Part shown: positions 34,183-43,702 of the stretch, one piece after another
How the letters are laid out: each line of letters begins with the position of its first letter
How positions within the stretch are numbered: position 1 is the first letter of the stretch
NCBI GenBank assembly: GCA_039028975.1
Contig: JBCCHB010000055.1
Location: 29,441-93,440, forward strand
From: JAHBNG01 sp039028975
Lineage (GTDB): Bacteria; Chloroflexota; Anaerolineae; Caldilineales; Caldilineaceae
Reading direction: 5' to 3'
Length of the DNA: 64,000 nt
Position numbers and translations under genes: made by a program
The notes under the pieces: model-generated
Told to the model about the DNA's origin: nothing
The model's input: the letters and a program-made list of their open reading frames with translations, nothing else
Database searches by the model: none

Positions 34183-35391
34183 GTGTATGCCAAAAGAGGC
34201 TGTACCCTTTTCATTCCTCAACCTACGATATAGAATTTCTGTCTCTTTTACCATTCTGTCAACGCCATATTCCTCAACCATTTCCCGGCCTGTTTGACCC
34301 ATTTCAAATGCCCTTTCTGGGTTGTCCAACAGAGAGACCAAGGCTTGGGCCAACTTCTTCGGCTCCCCTGGCGGAACAAGCACTCCATTTTCATCTTCTT
34401 GTATTATTTCGGCATTTCCATCGATCTGAGTCGCAACCAGAGGCAATACGCTGGCCATGGCCTGGGGCAGCACCCTTGGCAAACCCTCCCATAAAGATGA
34501 AAGAGCAAAGAGGTCAAAGGAAGCCATCAGTTCGGGGATGTCTCTACGAAGACCGGTAAGTATCACCCGCTCAGTTAGGCCATTCTGCCGGATAGCGGCT
34601 TCAACGTCGCCACGCAATGGCCCATCACCTACTATAACAAAGTAAGTATCAGGGCGTTCCATAGCCACTAAATGTGCAGCGTGAATGAAATCAAGCGGTG
34701 CTTTTTGCTCGGATAGCCGGGTCACCGTGCCGATAACCTTAGCCTCTGCGGGAATGCCTAATTCTGCTCGCACTTCTTGGGGCGAACGAATCGGGTAACC
34801 AAAACGATCTAATTCGATGCCGCTGCGAATCACCACATAGTCATCATCGTCACCAATGCCATCCTGCAACCCCTTTTCGATATTGAACGATGAGACAACA
34901 ATGAGTTTGTCGGTGATGGGCAAAGTCACCTTTTCAAGCAGAATATATAACCAGCGTACAAGCGGATGCTGACGCTCATGATGACCCCAGCCGTGTACCG
35001 TATGGACGATAAGCGGCACACCCGCCACTCTGGCCGCCCAGCGTCCTATTATACCTGCCTTCGAACTATGGGTGTGTACAATGGCATACTGATTCTTTCG
35101 TATGTGTCGAATGAGCTTAACCAGAGCTATAGCGTCTTTCAGAGGATGAATTTCTCGCACCAAGGTTGGCTCAATGGTTAAAGGGATATTCCGCAGGTGA
35201 ACGGCCTCAATGAGACTTCCCTCTGTACCCGTCTGCGGTCCAGATACCAAGGCTACATCGAACTCTGCTTTATCAAGCTGCTCGGTGATCAACATGGCCG
35301 TCTCTTGGGCACCACCAATGATGAGGCGCGTGATAATGTGTAGAACTTTAATAGGTTCTGTGTGCTCAGGCATATCTGCATGTTCAGACAT
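34177..35391 (-). CDS. GT4 family glycosyltransferase
   Basis: 404 residues with a GT-B fold: N-terminal KVLHIITRLIIGGAQET, the acceptor half with HTHSSKAGIIGRWAA, and the donor half with GTVTRLSEQKAPLDFIHAA, GDGPLRG and the EX7E-type SLWEGLPRVLPQAMASVLPLV. It adds a sugar to the growing lipid-linked unit in the cytoplasm. The start overlaps the sulfotransferase end by eight bases. The last codons and stop (G-I-H-I-stop) enter element B3, so the native C-terminus may have been altered by insertion. Confidence 0.92.
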   Translation of the reverse strand: MSEHADMPEHTEPIKVLHIITRLIIGGAQETAMLITEQLDKAEFDVALVSGPQTGTEGSLIEAVHLRNIPLTIEPTLVREIHPLKDAIALVKLIRHIRKNQYAIVHTHSSKAGIIGRWAARVAGVPLIVHTVHGWGHHERQHPLVRWLYILLEKVTLPITDKLIVVSSFNIEKGLQDGIGDDDDYVVIRSGIELDRFGYPIRSPQEVRAELGIPAEAKVIGTVTRLSEQKAPLDFIHAAHLVAMERPDTYFVIVGDGPLRGDVEAAIRQNGLTERVILTGLRRDIPELMASFDLFALSSLWEGLPRVLPQAMASVLPLVATQIDGNAEIIQEDENGVLVPPGEPKKLAQALVSLLDNPERAFEMGQTGREMVEEYGVDRMVKETEILYRRLRNEKGTASFGIHI

Positions 35392-36271
35392 AGTTGTAAT
35401 ACTTTAGACGCTTGGTCAAGATCTCGTTTAAAATCTGCTGCTGGTTTGCGGTGAGATCCTTACGCCATTTATGATTGGTATTCTTGAAGGCGTGTCGTTT
35501 GATTGCATGCTCAAATTCATCAGACCACTCAAGCTCGCAGAAATCAATCATGTTACGCAATGTAGTATTAGGGTCATCGCACAAATCTTCATAACGGAAT
35601 TCAAAAAATTGTTCACTTGGAATTAATTGCCGAGCCTGATCCATCTCAATGGTCAATAACTCCCAGTTGATGGCAGCCAGGGCGACAAAAGATTGATCGT
35701 AGCGTTGCCAAATTTCTTCGTACTCGTGGGATAATTTACCCCAGCGCCAATTGCTGGGCCCACGCCACCCTTCCCAAAAATCGACATTTAGCAGTGAATT
35801 GGCAACAGCTCGCCCATCTCGTACGATATGGAGGAATCTAGCATCAGGAAAGATCGCCTGCAGGAAGCCCAGGCGAGGCCAGCCAGTGATTTTAACCAAC
35901 AGTCGTCTTCGCTTTGGGGTCAACATCTGCTCCATTAAGCTGCCGATCTTGAGGCGGGTTCGTTCCGTCACATCTTCTGCCACCAAATCGCGAATGGGAC
36001 GACTAAAGCCAGGATAGTATCTTGACCAAAATGGATAACACTCACCGTCGCCCAATGGAAGCCGTTCCTGTATCCAAGCACCAACAATGGGTCGATCCAA
36101 TAGCTGCAGTAGTCTACGATTGTGTTGAGGCCGATTGGGGAACTTGTTTAACAGGGCAGAGAGCCAAGCAATCTCGGGGTGTTGAGACAATACCCGATGA
36201 GAGAGTGTTGTCCCACTCCTTCCCGTCCCCACCAAAAATATGGGTTTCTCTATGGATTTCTCCATGGTCAT
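35384..36271 (-). CDS. PAPS-dependent sulfotransferase
   Basis: 295 residues. The 5'-phosphosulfate loop FLVGTGRSGTTL is at residue 11, and the 3'-phosphate motif FLHIVRDGRAVANSLL near residue 145. Aromatic/basic central region (WRWGKLSHEYEEIW) and an FRYEDLCDDP motif are typical of the Sulfotransfer_3 group. In this locus it may sulfate the polysaccharide. It overlaps both neighbours. Confidence 0.88.
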   Translation of the reverse strand: MTMEKSIEKPIFLVGTGRSGTTLSHRVLSQHPEIAWLSALLNKFPNRPQHNRRLLQLLDRPIVGAWIQERLPLGDGECYPFWSRYYPGFSRPIRDLVAEDVTERTRLKIGSLMEQMLTPKRRRLLVKITGWPRLGFLQAIFPDARFLHIVRDGRAVANSLLNVDFWEGWRGPSNWRWGKLSHEYEEIWQRYDQSFVALAAINWELLTIEMDQARQLIPSEQFFEFRYEDLCDDPNTTLRNMIDFCELEWSDEFEHAIKRHAFKNTNHKWRKDLTANQQQILNEILTKRLKYYNYV

Positions 36272-37563
36272 GAGCCAACCTGCCGCAAAAGCTTTGTGTA
36301 AAGTTGGGTGGTTGCATTCACCATATTTTCCACACTGAAAGATTCTTTTACGCGTTTGTAGCCTGCTTGCCCAAATCTGTTGCGCAGAATCGGGTCGGCA
36401 ATGAGTCGGTTTATGCCAGCACTTAACGCCTTCGGATTCGCTGGCTCAACCAAAAGCCCCGTTTCGCCATCCACGACAACCTCTGGCGTACCTCCTACAG
36501 CCGTTGCTACAACCGGCAATCCTGCGGCCATCGCTTCTAATACGGTATTAGGCATTCCCTCATGAAGAGAGGGCTGCACAAAGAGATCAAACCCCATAAG
36601 CAGTTCCGGCACATCGTTGCGGTTACCCAGCCAATGGATGCGAGAGGCCACCCCAAGCTCTTCGGCCAGCTGTTTCAAGATATTCTCATCAGTTCCATCA
36701 CCGATGACCACCAATTCGGCTTTGTCGACGTGCACTAGGGCCTCGACCAAATAGTTGACACCTTTAACTGGATAAAGGCGACTAACCGCGCCGATTACAT
36801 ACCCATCTTCAACAGCACTATCTAGCTCTCTCTTTAGGGAATTACCTGCTATGTGGTAGTTGTTTTCAACCGAAGCTGATTGGCATAGGCCCAGCTTAAC
36901 GCGAGCCGTTTCTTTCTGGACATTTGTCCAATCTGACCCTTCTTGCCCCAAATCGTCTTTCTCTAAATCATCTTGCAATGGATACGATAAGGAGTTGGGA
37001 ACGATTACGCCATTTGGGATTACTGTAACCTTTTGGGCAGGCATCTTGATATGATCCACGCAGAAGTCGCGGACATTGTGGGATACCGCGATGGTACAAT
37101 CGACCATGCCGATGGTCAAACGATTCAACCTGTAGCGCCATTCCCCTTCCATAGCCATGGTTCGCTCGGAACAGATCACGATGGGTATTCCAGCCAATCT
37201 TCCCAAAACCCGGCCAGGAAGGTTCGCATGAAAGAGCCAAGTATGTAGAATGGTGGGGCGTATTGTTCGGAGTAAGCCATACAGGCGAGGGAACGCACCA
37301 AATCGCCATTTTTGATTGCCCATTCCAAGATCAATGACTTCGATCCCTATCCCACGAATCCCCTCTCCTACTGCTTCGTTACCATTGTAAAGGCAGACAA
37401 CAGTCGCCTCGAAACGCGCTCTATCCAAATTCGTAAGGAGTCGTAGCAACGCATTTTGAGCACCACCATTCGACAGCTCTGTGATAAAATGCACTACCCG
37501 CACTCTCTTTCCGCTATCTGGTACAGCTGCAGGTATATTGAGTGTGCTACCCTGATCATTCAT
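36268..37563 (-). CDS. GT4 family glycosyltransferase
   Basis: 431 residues. RVVHFITELSNGGAQNALLRLL at the N-terminus; ILHTWLFHANLPGRVLGRLAG; donor-side GAVSRLYPVKGVNYLVEAL, GDGTDENIL, and SLHEGMPNTVLEAMAAGLPVVAT (EX7E). An insertion of about 40 polar residues (around 205-250) sits between the two Rossmann halves. Starts and stops overlap both neighbours by four to eight bases, placing it in a tight translational group with the sulfotransferase and the epimerase. Confidence 0.92.
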   Translation of the reverse strand: MNDQGSTLNIPAAVPDSGKRVRVVHFITELSNGGAQNALLRLLTNLDRARFEATVVCLYNGNEAVGEGIRGIGIEVIDLGMGNQKWRFGAFPRLYGLLRTIRPTILHTWLFHANLPGRVLGRLAGIPIVICSERTMAMEGEWRYRLNRLTIGMVDCTIAVSHNVRDFCVDHIKMPAQKVTVIPNGVIVPNSLSYPLQDDLEKDDLGQEGSDWTNVQKETARVKLGLCQSASVENNYHIAGNSLKRELDSAVEDGYVIGAVSRLYPVKGVNYLVEALVHVDKAELVVIGDGTDENILKQLAEELGVASRIHWLGNRNDVPELLMGFDLFVQPSLHEGMPNTVLEAMAAGLPVVATAVGGTPEVVVDGETGLLVEPANPKALSAGINRLIADPILRNRFGQAGYKRVKESFSVENMVNATTQLYTKLLRQVGS

Positions 37564-38503
37564 GCCTTTGATACCACTCTACTGTTTTACGGAGCCCATC
37601 TATGAAGCTTGCCTGTACCTTGTACCCCAAACTGTTTTGTGCTTTATCAATGGCAGCTTGAGAGTGTTTGACATCGCCCCGACGTGAGCCGTCAAAGTTG
37701 GGCTGGATATTGGTTCCTAGAATTTCATTGAGCGCATCAACCAACTCCAAAATTGTATAGCGTTGTCCACAGGCTATGTTAAAGACCTGACCAGCAACGT
37801 CAGCTGTTGGCGCTGTGGAAGCTAGAAGGTTGGCGGCTATATTATTTTCTACATATGTAAAATCTCGAGATTGGGTTCCATCACCATATATCGTGAGCGG
37901 CTTACCATCCAATAGGGAAGTAATGAAGAGGGGAATAACCGCTGAGTACTGGGAATTGGGATCCTGACGTGGCCCGAATACATTGAAGTAGCGCAGACAG
38001 ACTGTCTCTAAACCATAAAGGTCATAAAAGATCCGGCAGAAATGTTCTGCTGCTAGCTTAGCCACGGCATAAGGCGATTTGGGGCGAGGGTCCATAGACT
38101 CTACTTTGGGCAAGGTCGGTGAATCCCCATAGATGGACGAGGAGGACGCATAAACAAAGCGTTTGACTTCGGCATCCCGGGCTGCGACCAGCATATTCAG
38201 AGTGGCGTTGGCATTGGTGTCATTGCTTGTAAACGGATCGGCTACGCTGCGAGAGACTGATGGCATGGCTCCTTGGTGTAGCACATAATCTATGCCTTGA
38301 ACCGCCTGACGACAGATCTCTTGACTGCGCAGATCCCCTTCAATTAAATCAATTTCATGATGAACTTCGGCTAGATTTTCGCGGCGTCCAGTGCTAAAAT
38401 TGTCTAGTACCCGTACGTCAGCACCTTCTGAAATTAAGTGGTGGACAATATTCGAGCCGACAAAGCCCGCACCGCCAGTAACCAAATATTTGGACATAGT
38501 CAT
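37556..38503 (-). CDS. NAD-dependent UDP-sugar 4-epimerase (WbpP/Gne-like SDR)
   Basis: 315 residues. NAD motif TGGAGFVGSNIV at residue 9, catalytic SSSIYG and YAVAKLAAEH (YxxxK), substrate region LRYFNVFGPRQDPNSQYSAVIP and GDGTQSRDFTYVEN. These are typical of UDP-glucose/UDP-GlcNAc 4-epimerases, and the Ser-rich strand plus FGPRQDPNSQYSAVIP resemble the UDP-GlcNAc type. It supplies a galacto-configured nucleotide sugar. Confidence 0.88.
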   Translation of the reverse strand: MTMSKYLVTGGAGFVGSNIVHHLISEGADVRVLDNFSTGRRENLAEVHHEIDLIEGDLRSQEICRQAVQGIDYVLHQGAMPSVSRSVADPFTSNDTNANATLNMLVAARDAEVKRFVYASSSSIYGDSPTLPKVESMDPRPKSPYAVAKLAAEHFCRIFYDLYGLETVCLRYFNVFGPRQDPNSQYSAVIPLFITSLLDGKPLTIYGDGTQSRDFTYVENNIAANLLASTAPTADVAGQVFNIACGQRYTILELVDALNEILGTNIQPNFDGSRRGDVKHSQAAIDKAQNSLGYKVQASFIDGLRKTVEWYQRHE

Positions 38504-38506
38504 TCG

Positions 38507-40009
38507 TCACTTATCTTTAAGAAACATATTTTTGAGAAATATACTCTCAAGAAGCAGTTGGATTGAGTCATTCGAAAAGACTTGGAAAAGGTAGAGCAAC
38601 AGGGCAAAAACCAGTGTGCCGGAGAAGAAGATTGAGATAGGCGACCATACCATGAACTGCCCAAACCACACTGCCGATATCCCACCCCCCCATGCCATTG
38701 TGGCGCGTAACCCCAGCCAAAGGACAGATTTGTCTTCCATTCGATAACTCAGCAGGGTCAAGTAAGAGATAAACAGAGCCAATTCTGTTCCGACCGCAAC
38801 GGCTGCTGCTCCCCAATAGCTGTAGAGGCGAATCAAAATCAAATTCGCAATTACGTTAACGGTTACCACCACCGGAAAGATTCGTACCGTGTAGCGTTCC
38901 TGATTCATAGCAACCAATGTCGCGTTGCAGAATCCCCGCCCTGCCAAAAAAACACAAACTGGTGCTAGAAGGTTCAATATACCTGCGGCATCAGCATATT
39001 TGGCCGTGTAAAGAAATTCCATCAAGGGTTCATGGAGAGCAGCGAGAAATATGGACGCCATGGCCCCTACCCCAAAAGTAACAGGGAAAACAAGATTGAC
39101 CATTCGACTCAATTTATCGGATGACCCTTGATCTGCTACCTCTTTGGCAGCTCGCGTCAATGGTGGAAAGATAGCCAACCCAAACGCATTGAGCACTGAG
39201 GAACAGAGAAAGATCAATCGATAGCTAGCTGAATAGACAGCCACAGCCGTTGCATCTTGGATAATTCCCAGAAGAAGGGAATCAGCCCGCCAATAGACGT
39301 CCAAAAACATGTAGAGCACGGCTAAGGAAAATGTATCGCGCCATAGACCAGGCCACTTTCTCAGTTGGACGGATTCCCAGGCCAGCTGAAAGCGTCTATT
39401 CAACATCCAAGTGCCAATGAGGAATCCAACGCTGGCAGCCAACATAAATGCGCCAGCTAAGCCATTTATTCCAAAGCCTAACCACAGAGCCGCCACTCCC
39501 AAGCTGACCAAGACAAGCTGTTGGGCAATTGTACGTATAGCAGCAAGCTCAAAGATCTCCAAAGAGCGAAAGGTCGAATCAATTGGCCCACTTAGGTTGG
39601 AGAGTGCCATATAGAGCAGCAGTATAGCAACCAGAATCTGATTGTCTATAACGGTCGGCAATAGATTTAGCCCTAGCAGAGCTAATCCGCTGCCTATCAG
39701 GTACATACCACCCATAATCAATAGGGCATTGGGCAATTCCCATAGCACCTTCTCTTGGCTGATTGCCCCGGTTCTCAACATTCGGGCATTAAACCCATAC
39801 CCAAAGCCCAGGACACTTAGCCCCAAAACTACAGTGGCATAATCTAGTGCAAAAGTAAGCTGACCATATTCTATTTTACTTAGCGTACGAGCTGCATAAA
39901 CAAGCAGTAACGGAGAGAGCAATCGCAGCGAAAAGTTTGTTAGTAAACCAATCGAAGTATTCTTGAAAACTCGCTGAAGGGCCGTACGATTTCTATCCGC
40001 TAGATTCAT
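38507..40009 (-). CDS. Polysaccharide repeat-unit flippase (Wzx/MATE-like)
   Basis: 500 residues from ATG 40009; a TTG 21 bases upstream is less likely. About 12-14 hydrophobic segments and the Wzx N-terminus (RVFKNTSIGLLTNFSLRLLSPLLLVYAARTLSKIEYGQLTFA). It moves lipid-linked oligosaccharide across the membrane for the polymerase. The last residues (SIFLKNMFLKDK) are encoded by a short tandem repeat, and the stop lies three bases before the epimerase start. Confidence 0.92.
   Translation of the reverse strand: MNLADRNRTALQRVFKNTSIGLLTNFSLRLLSPLLLVYAARTLSKIEYGQLTFALDYATVVLGLSVLGFGYGFNARMLRTGAISQEKVLWELPNALLIMGGMYLIGSGLALLGLNLLPTVIDNQILVAILLLYMALSNLSGPIDSTFRSLEIFELAAIRTIAQQLVLVSLGVAALWLGFGINGLAGAFMLAASVGFLIGTWMLNRRFQLAWESVQLRKWPGLWRDTFSLAVLYMFLDVYWRADSLLLGIIQDATAVAVYSASYRLIFLCSSVLNAFGLAIFPPLTRAAKEVADQGSSDKLSRMVNLVFPVTFGVGAMASIFLAALHEPLMEFLYTAKYADAAGILNLLAPVCVFLAGRGFCNATLVAMNQERYTVRIFPVVVTVNVIANLILIRLYSYWGAAAVAVGTELALFISYLTLLSYRMEDKSVLWLGLRATMAWGGGISAVWFGQFMVWSPISIFFSGTLVFALLLYLFQVFSNDSIQLLLESIFLKNMFLKDK
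38510..38552. repeat. Short tandem units at the flippase 3' end
   Basis: On the minus strand three roughly 15-bp units (TTCTTGAGAGTATA, TTTCTCAAAAATATG, TTTCTTAAAGATAAG) code for the last residues of the flippase. Less exact than the repeats at 954 and 28912. Confidence 0.55.
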
Positions 40010-40111
40010 ATGAGTCCACTGCAGAAACAAAGATTACAAAGATTTCGCAGATTTTTCAGTCAGGGAATTCCACGAAATTCATGCCAATTTACCCTTTTTG
40101 CAGTAGGGTCA

Positions 40112-40223
40112 TATAGTCCGCCAGAAAAGTCTTGTCCCGACTTTTGACCAATCCGCTCTGATAATTCCAAGAAGGGTAGATATCCCCGTCTTCATGAGGA
40201 CAAGCTTTTTCGGGCCATCTATA
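40112..40223. repeat. MITE-like element family B, copy B4
   Basis: TATAGTCCGCCAGAAAAG and TCTTGTCCCG at the left, GGACAAGCTTTTTCGGGC then CATCTATA at the right; 112 bp. CTA at 40219-40221 is the TAG stop of the adjoining methyltransferase gene. Confidence 0.93.
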
Positions 40224-41025
40224 CAAGCGCTTGCATCAATAGACCTGTTCCGCTGCGATTGGAATCTAGTCTATCTAAGGCTGCCAAAAGGGGATAGGCT
40301 GCAAAATAACGTCTTCCATATGTTTTACCTCCAACCAAGTGAGCGCCAAAAGTCATATAGCTAATGAATGTCGAGCCTATGTATCCAGGTTGGTAACTCT
40401 TTTCCCTGATCGAAAATCCTGCTCCTTTAACTGCCTTACTAATTTCTTCTTCTGACCAAAAACGAGACTGGACGTTCCCAAACCCCTTGTTGAGCGAGGC
40501 AATATAGTCGGTGTAACTGGCAGGCCAAAGCCGACCATTCATCCGATTCATCCAGCTAGGCATGCGTCTATACAGCCTTGCCACCGCCGGGTGTCCTAGG
40601 CCATTGGCAATGACCAGCATCCCTTCTGCCTTGACTAGTGGTTTTAGCATCGAAAAGAAACCGTCCAAATCTGAGACATAGCCGAGTAGTTCAGAAATAA
40701 ATACACGATCAAAACAACCGGGCGGGAAGGGCAACGATCGCCCATCTGCCAAGCAAGCAGCCAACGGCCCTTGAACGTTTCTTCCTACATTGGTCATTCT
40801 ATGCAGCAATTTGAAGTTCGTATCAACGCCCACAACCATGGCGCCCTGGCGCGCAAATTCTAATGAGAAATGCCCCCCACCACACCCTAAATCCAGAACT
40901 CGCATACCGGGAGAGAGCCTCATCTGGTTCAAGATTGAGGGAGCCTGAAGACGTTTAATCAGATTAGGCCAGCCGATCTGTTGGAGCAGCCAGTTCTGAT
41001 CGGGAAATGCGCCAAAACCACTCAT
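40219..41025 (-). CDS. SAM-dependent methyltransferase
   Basis: 268 residues. Class I motif I VLDLGCGGGHFSLEFA near residue 43, motif II VVGVDTNF, and LADGRSLPFPPGCFDRVFISELL, the type 11 pattern. The C-terminal half (WPASYTDYIASLNKGF, SYMTFGAHLVGGKTYGRRY) probably binds the acceptor. It may methylate a sugar of the repeat unit. Flanked by B4 after the stop and B5 before the start; the stop codon is inside B4. Confidence 0.88.
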   Translation of the reverse strand: MSGFGAFPDQNWLLQQIGWPNLIKRLQAPSILNQMRLSPGMRVLDLGCGGGHFSLEFARQGAMVVGVDTNFKLLHRMTNVGRNVQGPLAACLADGRSLPFPPGCFDRVFISELLGYVSDLDGFFSMLKPLVKAEGMLVIANGLGHPAVARLYRRMPSWMNRMNGRLWPASYTDYIASLNKGFGNVQSRFWSEEEISKAVKGAGFSIREKSYQPGYIGSTFISYMTFGAHLVGGKTYGRRYFAAYPLLAALDRLDSNRSGTGLLMQALV

Positions 41026-41041
41026 GTTGATTTATGCTTGC

Positions 41042-41153
41042 TATACTTTGCCAGAAACGCCTTGCCCCAAGCCTTACTTAGCCCTTTCTGGACAATTCCT
41101 GATAGGGAGGGCATCCCTGTCTTCACGGGGACAAGCTTTTTCTGGCTATCAAT
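41042..41153. repeat. MITE-like element family B, copy B5
   Basis: TATACTTTGCCAGAAACG with CCTTGCCCC at the left, GGACAAGCTTTTTCTGGC at the right, then a diverged end (TATCAATTA). The stop of the adjoining membrane-protein gene (41153-41155) touches its end. Confidence 0.85.
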
Positions 41154-42754
41154 TATGTAGTTTGGTATACACGATACGCATCATTACGAAAGACTTCCTG
41201 AAAGCTAGTAAAATCGTATGTCCATTCACAGCCGAGTTTAGTGGATAACCAGCGCTCTTCAACAATGAGTAACTGAACCCCATGCTCATCTCGCCACCAG
41301 TGGAAGTCCAAAGAAGGCCAGGGATATTTATGAAAAAGCTTGTCATAATCATCAAACCATACCAACGTGTCCATAGCCATCAGAAACCGTTGTGGCACTT
41401 GGTAGGCTAATGCAAAGGTCACCTGGGGCATGGGAACGCCCAATATGACGGTATCCTGGGGATAGTCTTTCACAAACTCCTGAAGTTCCGTAAGATGTTT
41501 GGGTTGCCGTACCCGGCTACTTTGCCAACGCCTTCGAAAAAGATAGTAGGCAAGCATAGCGATTGTTAGCAGACCATAGGTAAAAAGTAATCCTCTAATA
41601 ACCTCAAACGGCATGGCACCGATGCCAAAGGCGCCCAATACAGCAACAGGCAAGATAGCATATTCTGGGTATCGCTCTGCTTCTCCCAGAAAGCGAAAGT
41701 CTTTGAACGCCGTAAGCATAAAGGGAAAGATTGGTGCAACGGACCAACTCAATAACCACATGTACCAGCCAGATTCATCATCTTGCCATGCTGGAAATAC
41801 CCCTAGGAGTATGAAAAGGATAACGCCTATCCAGAGCACATTGCGGCTAAAGAATTGCAGATAGACGTTGGCCTCGATGAGGCGAATTAATTCTGCCCGT
41901 AGCCCAGTATCTCGAAGACCCGAACGAACAAATGCCTGTACTGTTCGCCAAAGTTTGATTGACTGATTACGCAACTGCAGCCCTGGATGATCATATTGAA
42001 GACGATTGCGATACAGGCGTAAATGAGCAATTTGCCCTGTAAGCATCCACCAATACCGCCCACCCGAGAGCAAAAGGGCACCGACTACGGCCAGAGGAAG
42101 AAGGGATAACAACAACCATTCCCTAGTTAAACCAGCCATGATGGGTACACAAAATAACAACACCTGCGCAGCAAATTTGCTCGATAGCAGCAGCAGGGAG
42201 GCTGAGAGTATAGCAACGACACCGGCCCAAATTGCCCCATCATTATGTAGATAAAAAGCCGCGCTAATCATTACCATGGAATAGATCAGTTCGCCAAAAG
42301 GTCTAGGCGTAATGTCATAGGCTCGTGGCCCCAATCCCACTGCCAGCAGCGCTGGTGAAGTGCTAAAAAGCAGCATAGCCAATAAACCAATGGCAAAAGG
42401 TTGCCCCTGTGGGTAAACGGTTGTGGCCAACCACGTTGCCCATCCAAAGACCAGCAGAGCATGAAGTGTATCGATGATGGCGCTGGGCAGAGCGGCCACA
42501 CGGAGGAGTAAGCTTTGTGGCAAGAAGGCAAGCAGCCAATGGTAGAGCCAAGGATATGTCTGGCGTTTGTCTAACATCAACGCATCTAGCTTCAGTGGCA
42601 CGCGCCAGTGAGCGCGTCGAATTTCTCGACACAATAGTAAGTGATATCCCATGTCGGCTAAGGGTCGTGGCCACAGAATGCCCGGGAGAAGGCGCAGCAA
42701 AAATGTGACCAGTAAGCCAAGCAATATGGCCCCGTACCAAACAAAATCGTTCAC
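41153..42754 (-). CDS. Polytopic membrane protein, possible GT-C glycosyltransferase
   Basis: 533 residues from GTG 42754. About ten to twelve hydrophobic helices. An early loop with LADMGYHLLLCREIRRAHWRVP resembles the acidic first-loop motif of GT-C enzymes, and a soluble C-terminal region (KHLTELQEFVKDYPQDTVILGVPMPQ) follows. I do not recognise a named family. Position between B5 and B6 makes it a one-gene block of the polysaccharide locus. Confidence 0.6.
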   Translation of the reverse strand: MNDFVWYGAILLGLLVTFLLRLLPGILWPRPLADMGYHLLLCREIRRAHWRVPLKLDALMLDKRQTYPWLYHWLLAFLPQSLLLRVAALPSAIIDTLHALLVFGWATWLATTVYPQGQPFAIGLLAMLLFSTSPALLAVGLGPRAYDITPRPFGELIYSMVMISAAFYLHNDGAIWAGVVAILSASLLLLSSKFAAQVLLFCVPIMAGLTREWLLLSLLPLAVVGALLLSGGRYWWMLTGQIAHLRLYRNRLQYDHPGLQLRNQSIKLWRTVQAFVRSGLRDTGLRAELIRLIEANVYLQFFSRNVLWIGVILFILLGVFPAWQDDESGWYMWLLSWSVAPIFPFMLTAFKDFRFLGEAERYPEYAILPVAVLGAFGIGAMPFEVIRGLLFTYGLLTIAMLAYYLFRRRWQSSRVRQPKHLTELQEFVKDYPQDTVILGVPMPQVTFALAYQVPQRFLMAMDTLVWFDDYDKLFHKYPWPSLDFHWWRDEHGVQLLIVEERWLSTKLGCEWTYDFTSFQEVFRNDAYRVYQTT

Positions 42755-42782
42755 AATACCTGCTTATTCATACGTTTATCTG

Positions 42783-42896
42783 ATAACCTCACCAGAAAAG
42801 TCCTGTCCCGACTCTTCAACGATCCACTTTGGGATATTCCGAGAGGGGAAGACATCGCCATCATTTTAAGGACAAACTTTATCTTGCCATCATTAG
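42783..42896. repeat. MITE-like element family B, copy B6
   Basis: Diverged ends: ACCTCACCAGAAAAGTCCTGTCCCG on the left (quoted part 42787-42810) and GGACAAACTTTATCTTGCC then ATCATTA on the right. The stop codon of the deacetylase-like gene (42893-42895) lies in its last bases. Confidence 0.8.
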
Positions 42897-43702
42897 TGCT
42901 GCCAATGATTATCATGGGTTAGGATCAACGCCACACCACCGATGTAACATAGCTCATTTGGCTGGAAAAAGTGTTCCGTAATGGCTGCCGGGCTGCCTTT
43001 GACATTCGAGTCTTCAGATACCCATTCAAAGCGGTTGTTGTACCCTAGTAAAGAAGTCTCAGCAATCATTTGGGGAATCTTCTGAATAAACTTCCGGCGA
43101 CGTGCCATATCCTCATCTGTCCTCGGCCATGCCCCATGTTGAGTGAATGTTCGGGCCGGAAAGCCAAAGAGGGCCTCAAATTGCTCTAACTCGTTATGGA
43201 ATGCTGAGCGATAATCCTCCTGCATCCAAGCTTGGGTATGTAATCCGACGTCGAAACCCTCTGCATGTAGTTTGCCTGCCAACGGAATCAACCGGGTCGG
43301 ATCATAGAGCTTTTTATCGACTAGTATATGCACTGAAGAGCGCAATCCTAGTGATTTTTCGATCTGACAAAATGCCTCAACCACTTGAGGTTCTCCAGCA
43401 TCCACATCATGCCTTAAAACAATATTCACCCGTTGTGGATCCGGCTGCTTGCCCTGCACATGGGCAGGTAGGGAGCGAAAAACAGTACCAGAATCATTCT
43501 GTAACTTCTGTAGCAACTGTTTGTAGTAGCTCAGTGCATGGAGCGGATAAGAGACTGGATTTGGTGCTTGAATGCGCGCATTCAAGCGTTGCAGATCGGA
43601 AATCCAGTGTCGTAAATTTCTGGTCTGTCGCAAATCTCTTCTGGCATGTTTGAGATACGAAGCAATATAGGTACCAATGGATGATCTATTGCTCATACTC
43701 AT
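42893..43702 (-). CDS. Polysaccharide deacetylase-like protein
   Basis: About 269 residues from ATG 43702; ATG 43696 and a TTG at 43714 are alternatives. NodB-like features: VLRHDVDAGE (Asp-containing first motif), DVGLHTQAW (His motif) and a late LTHDNHW. Enzymes of this fold remove acetyl groups from sugars; some relatives in polysaccharide loci have unknown substrates. The start overlaps the end of the formyltransferase-like gene, and the stop sits in element B6. Confidence 0.7.
   Translation of the reverse strand: MSMSNRSSIGTYIASYLKHARRDLRQTRNLRHWISDLQRLNARIQAPNPVSYPLHALSYYKQLLQKLQNDSGTVFRSLPAHVQGKQPDPQRVNIVLRHDVDAGEPQVVEAFCQIEKSLGLRSSVHILVDKKLYDPTRLIPLAGKLHAEGFDVGLHTQAWMQEDYRSAFHNELEQFEALFGFPARTFTQHGAWPRTDEDMARRRKFIQKIPQMIAETSLLGYNNRFEWVSEDSNVKGSPAAITEHFFQPNELCYIGGVALILTHDNHWQH

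Noticed and set aside
40188..40217. Eight-codon peptide (MARKSLSS) at the family B right end, after the TAG stop
   Set aside because: It recurs only because the element recurs; it has no ribosome site in most copies and is absent in B5, B6 and B8.
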